This document shows positions 60,158 through 64,000 of a stretch of 64,000 nucleotides of DNA, in pieces. This stretch comes from Acanthaster planci (taxonomy: Eukaryota; Echinodermata; Asteroidea; Valvatida; Acanthasteridae). How positions within the stretch are numbered: position 1 is the stretch's first letter; each line of letters opens with the position of its first letter. The position numbers and the translations under genes are program-made. The stretch spans positions 3,896-67,895 of the forward strand of contig NW_019091361.1 of NCBI RefSeq assembly GCF_001949145.1, given 5' to 3'. Below the pieces are notes generated by a model that was not told the origin of the DNA, ran no database searches, and saw only the letters and a list, made by a program, of their open reading frames with translations.

Positions 60158-60163
60158 AATAAA
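60158..60163 (+). promoter_or_regulatory. poly(A) signal AATAAA of dynein light chain copy 1
   Basis: This canonical hexamer lies about 190 bases after the stop codon of copy 1, on the coding strand. Confidence 0.6.
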
Positions 60164-62807
60164 CATGATTGTTTTAAACAAGAGTCCGACATCACATCGT
60201 ATATAAAATCCCACTCCAGATCAAGTCGATAGGCTTCAAAGTCATATGCTAATGTGTTAAAATCATATAACAATTATCAGATTCGAATTGTAATTCCCAA
60301 AATGCTGTGACTCTTATGACATCATAATATATTAAACCCTACCTGTGAGGTAGCAACATGATATAGAAAGAGACATAGGGCACCAATAATTTGTATTTTA
60401 ACACAGGCATTTGAAAAGTATACGGTAAATAAATTGCCAAAGGAGAAGGTGTTTTTCCAACATTCAAGTGATTCCAATCTTTACATCGTCCATCCCACGC
60501 TGCAGTGGATTGGTACATTTGTGCGCGTCAGTGAAACTTGTAGGAAATTTATTCAAAAATTTTTATCTCTCACCTTGAGTTTAGAGTGTTTTAAGAAACC
60601 TTGTCACATTATGACGTAATGTCTATGCTTGTTGACGTCCTTAAAATATCCACTGCCTGCCAGACAGTGTCAGTGTGATATTGTTTAATGATAATGTCTC
60701 ATTGTATAAAACACTGTATTGAAGGTGTTGTCAATAATTGGCATCTTTAAACTTAATTATTCCTGAGTTGCTCTGTGCAATCTTGTACCTCATGCAGACA
60801 TATTAAAGCCGTATGTTGTACATGGCTTCTAAAACATTTGAATTTGTAGCTTGTATTACATTATCAGATTTTTTGAATTTGTCTCTTTATTTGGTAAAGA
60901 AGAATTTGTTTTCAGGAAAGACATCAGCATAAAGTTTAAAAATAATAAGTGTATATGTAATATTGCTAAATCACGTACCCCGAAATTCGTCTAAATTTCA
61001 GTACAATTAATGAATGAGAGAATACTTTTTTTGCTCTGACCTAAGACTGTTATGAGTTGTTATAAGTAGGATATCAATAGAAATGAGTCTGAACTTTGTG
61101 TTCAATGTATCGGTTCGTTTTAAATCCTCGTGGAGAATTTTCCACACATTGACTAAAGCAGACACAAGGGCACACCTATAATTAGGTTTGGGGATTCACT
61201 TTTACCATTAGTTAAGCTTGGATTTTGATGTTCTCCGGCGTGCAACAAGTTGACGCTCAAAGAAATAATTTTGTATTTAATTAAATCGTTTTATGAGTAT
61301 AACTACCATTTCTCTCTCGATGTCACCGTATTTAAATTACGATAGACAGCTGAGAATGTTTGTCTAAAAACTTGCCTTTTAATTTTACAGCGTATGTCAT
61401 TACTGGTTGCTCTGACCATGACAGACAATACACGTATAGTCACAGCCTCAAAAACAACGATACATTTCCCTCATGAAAAGACAGCTGCATTTAACCTCCT
61501 TGGCGTATTTTGGCAGTTTCCACCAGTGAGCCAAAAGGAAAGAACCCACAGCTCTTTTGCCGGGTTTCAGTGAGATCCATCAATAATTATGGGGAGGATT
61601 GAGGGTTTGTGCCGCCGCCCCTTCGTGACACATACATGCTAACAGAACCAAACTAATCACATAAAAAGAAGAGTAACGATATGAAGCCGATGTCGATGAG
61701 ATCGGAAGTTTAATTTGAAAAGTGGCTTGGTCATCGTATAGCTGGCTCGAGGATTGTCAGAGGGTGGGTTCCAAATAAAGCTTAGGATCCGCTTTAACAG
61801 GAACCTACACTACAAGGTCAGGTGCTCCACAAGATATTTTTAAAGGATGTCAAATCCTGAAATCTCAGTGGTGCATTTCAAGCCCTTAAAAAGACAAATC
61901 CACGACTTCTATTTTGTGGTTTTGTTCCACTAAGGGATGGTTACGGGTGCGGATTCAGAAGGGGGTAGGGCCCCTGTTGTCACACACACACACACCCACA
62001 CACACCATATTATAAATAAAATATGAAATAGCAATACCTGTAAGGGTGTATCAGCAACATTGTCATGCATTAACGTTTCCGCCTGTCTGGACATAAATTC
62101 AGACCTAAGAATTTGAGGGCATGACCCCCCCCCCAGAAACTTTCCTGGAACCACCCCTCAAATAAAATAAAGTTACTGTAAACATGCTGTAAAAGCCTCC
62201 AATCAGCGTCTCCAACTGCCGTTTATTCACCAACCAAAGGCAGTACGTTGAAGTATTGATGCCTGCGGCAAGTTTGTTTCCGTATTATCATATACTTTGT
62301 GAGCATCAATCATGCGATGCTTTTCAATGCCCAAATTTTGTTCGAAAGAGGTATGCGAAGGTCATTCGCGAGTGGAAACAAACTACCGTAGATTGTTCCC
62401 GTAGTAAATGCACTCGTCATTCAACTTGCCCGCTGACTGCTTTGCATATGTAAAATGCAAAATATGCTCTCAGTAAAATCCGTTGTGGGAGAACAGTCTT
62501 TTTCTGAGCTGACACCAAATACGACGGGTTGCTTCCACAGGTTGCCATATCAGTCTCCAATTATCCATCCTTACTGAAATAACGCGTAAGTATCGTTCAA
62601 CTGAATTATGAGGCTATATGATACAGACTGTCATGCAAATATTGACCACAAAGATGTTAGAACAAACTCGGAAACCTATATCCACACCGCATTGTTGTTT
62701 TTTCATAGCATTCATGTGATATCATCTGGCATGTGGTTGAGTGTTTTAATGATTGGAGCAGATTGTTCCAGTTAAAAGTGCTATTTATTTTTCATTTTTA
62801 TTTCCAG
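60164..62807. other. intergenic/5' region between the two dynein light chain genes
   Basis: About 2.6 kb, AT-rich and without coding signal. A (CA)n stretch lies at about 61980-62006, within a G-rich dispersed repeat at 61.93-62.16 kb. Part of this is probably the 5'UTR intron and promoter of the second copy. Confidence 0.4.
61930..62165. repeat. dispersed repeat with (CA)n and G-rich inverted ends
   Basis: One end reads GGTGCGGATTCAGAAGGGGG and the other, in reverse, GAGGGGTGGTTCCAGGAA, related to the GGATCCAGGAA ends of the element at 32.82 kb. The interior holds a CA microsatellite. The open frame across it has no family resemblance. Confidence 0.4.
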
Positions 62808-62829
62808 GTCCTCATTCAGAGTTGCAGCC

Positions 62830-63102
62830 ATGAGTGACCCTCCTAAGACTGTCATAAAAAATGCAGACATGTCTGAGGACATGCAGCAGGACGCAACCAA
62901 CTGCGCTGTACAAGCTACAGAGAAGTTTAACATTGAGAAAGATATTGCTGCTTACATCAAGAAGGAGTTCGATAAAAAGTACAACCCGACCTGGCACTGC
63001 ATTGTGGGACGGAATTTTGGCAGCTACGTCACACATGAGACCAAGCACTTCATCTACTTCTATTTGGGACAGACGGCCATTCTGCTGTTCAAGTCGGGAT
63101 AA
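62830..63102 (+). CDS. DYNLL: dynein light chain LC8-type, copy 2 (90 aa)
   Basis: Full-length LC8/[22 protein letters not shown], then [34 protein letters not shown] and ILLFKSG. It is closer in length and N-terminus to the canonical 89-aa protein than copy 1, so it is the likelier ancestral-type copy. The coding sequence is one exon, beginning 22 bases after a strong acceptor (TTTTTATTTCCAG, exon from 62808), so a 5'UTR intron is expected. The neighbour copy is 2.9 kb upstream in the same orientation, a tandem duplication with the same gene structure. Confidence 0.96.
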   Translation: MSDPPKTVIKNADMSEDMQQDATNCAVQATEKFNIEKDIAAYIKKEFDKKYNPTWHCIVGRNFGSYVTHETKHFIYFYLGQTAILLFKSG

Positions 63103-63269
63103 TGACTGTCAAAATTGATGTAGTCTTCTTCAGGCCGGGTCCATGGGATGTGGGCCACCCTGACGGACTAATTAGGCATGTGTGTACATGTACAGTACAT
63201 AGCCTGTGCACAGCGACAAGCATGCTACAAGTAACATGGCGCGTATTTGGTGTCATTAACCTCAGTTAA

Positions 63270-63275
63270 AATAAA
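63270..63275 (+). promoter_or_regulatory. poly(A) signal AATAAA of dynein light chain copy 2
   Basis: AATAAA occurs about 170 bases after the stop codon. A second AATAAA at 63715-63720 could give a longer 3'UTR. Confidence 0.55.
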
Positions 63276-64000
63276 ATTAGTGTATAGGTACATTGTTTCC
63301 AAGCTAATTTGAATGTGTTTTTCAGTGTCATCCATTTCTATACATATATATATATATCAATTTTTACAGATAACTGAATGCCCTCTAAATTGTACTACGA
63401 AACCTGCGTGATTATTTCAGAGCCGTGTTGGGTATATTTTGTACAACTAATTCGAAGTACCGGTACAATTAAACAAAACTTCGAGGTACGAAGAGAATTT
63501 TTGAACATGCCCAGTCATATTGGAATGGCTTGACTATTTGTGTCGTTGAATTGTACAATTTGACTACTTTCAATCGAGGACCTATTTTTGCATTCGTTTT
63601 AAGATTACTAGAATGATAAATATTTTCGAAAATGTAGCCTATACAACTCTAATGCAAAAGTGGTGAATTCGGAAAACGATAAACATGCATGACGTTGACG
63701 CTCGCACTCTGTGGAATAAAGAACTTCAAGTTGATTTCATAATAGCGTTTTAAATCTTCAATCTTCTGACGCTGTTTAGCAGTATGTTTTACCTTTCCAG
63801 TTCTTAAGCTAAGCTATTAAATGGGCGACAATGAATACACTTTTATTAAAAACAATTTAAGATGAAGTGAAACGAGCTTATTGGTGATTCTGTGCTATTC
63901 AATTAAAATTTCAATTTGGCTTTGAGTTAAATTAGTGAACTCGAGGTAAAAGAAAAACAGTTGAGCTATAACCAACTTATCTTCTCCCCTTTGAGTGTGT
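63276..64000. other. 3' flank of dynein light chain copy 2
   Basis: AT-rich sequence with a short (TA)n run near 63343-63356 and the distal AATAAA near 63715. I see no further gene before the window ends. Confidence 0.4.

Overview
This is eukaryotic genomic DNA with no prokaryotic organisation. Real genes are split by GT-AG introns, intergenic space is AT-rich, and diverged repeats are everywhere (LINE remnants, tRNA-derived SINEs, MITE-like inverted repeats, a foldback-like element). The protein set (an extracellular PKDCC/VLK-type kinase, three secreted pancreatic-lipase-family enzymes, two LC8 dynein light chains, a rhodopsin-class GPCR) indicates an animal. Frequent TAGGCCT-like words and the foldback element with tandem subrepeats suggest a marine deuterostome invertebrate, most likely an echinoderm. 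That placement is an inference, not a proof.

Layout. 2.08-2.98 kb (+): single-exon class A GPCR with its own poly(A) signal. 4.88-21.65 kb (-): a seven-exon gene that I assembled splice by splice into a 550-aa PKDCC/VLK-like secreted kinase; its introns hold a 2.2-kb inverted-repeat element, palindromic tRNA-derived repeats and unexplained sequence. 21.65-33.78 kb: a 12-kb stretch with no convincing gene, lying 5' of the kinase, with several GC-richer blocks that could be regulatory. 33.78-41.71 kb (-): lipase C (7 exons, 348 aa), whose intron 2 carries a ~2.9-kb foldback-like element. 42.2-44.0 kb: a decayed LINE. 44.67-49.84 kb (+): lipase A (7 exons, 340 aa), head-to-head with lipase C, with a second LINE remnant in intron 4. 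51.33-54.75 kb (+): lipase B (7 exons, 341 aa). 59.69 and 62.83 kb (+): two tandem LC8/DYNLL genes, each with an intact coding exon directly behind a 5'UTR splice acceptor and each followed by AATAAA.

The three lipases form one locally duplicated family. Intron positions and phases match throughout, with near-identical exon lengths. All keep the Ser-Asp-His triad, have a signal peptide, have a lid of only 14-16 residues between its cysteines, and stop where the C-terminal PLAT domain of vertebrate pancreatic lipase would begin. They look like active, secreted, single-domain, colipase-independent lipases or phospholipases, probably digestive. The kinase, GPCR and dynein genes have no evident functional link to them. 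All exon boundaries come from reading splice signals, frame and family similarity by eye; none is backed by transcript data.
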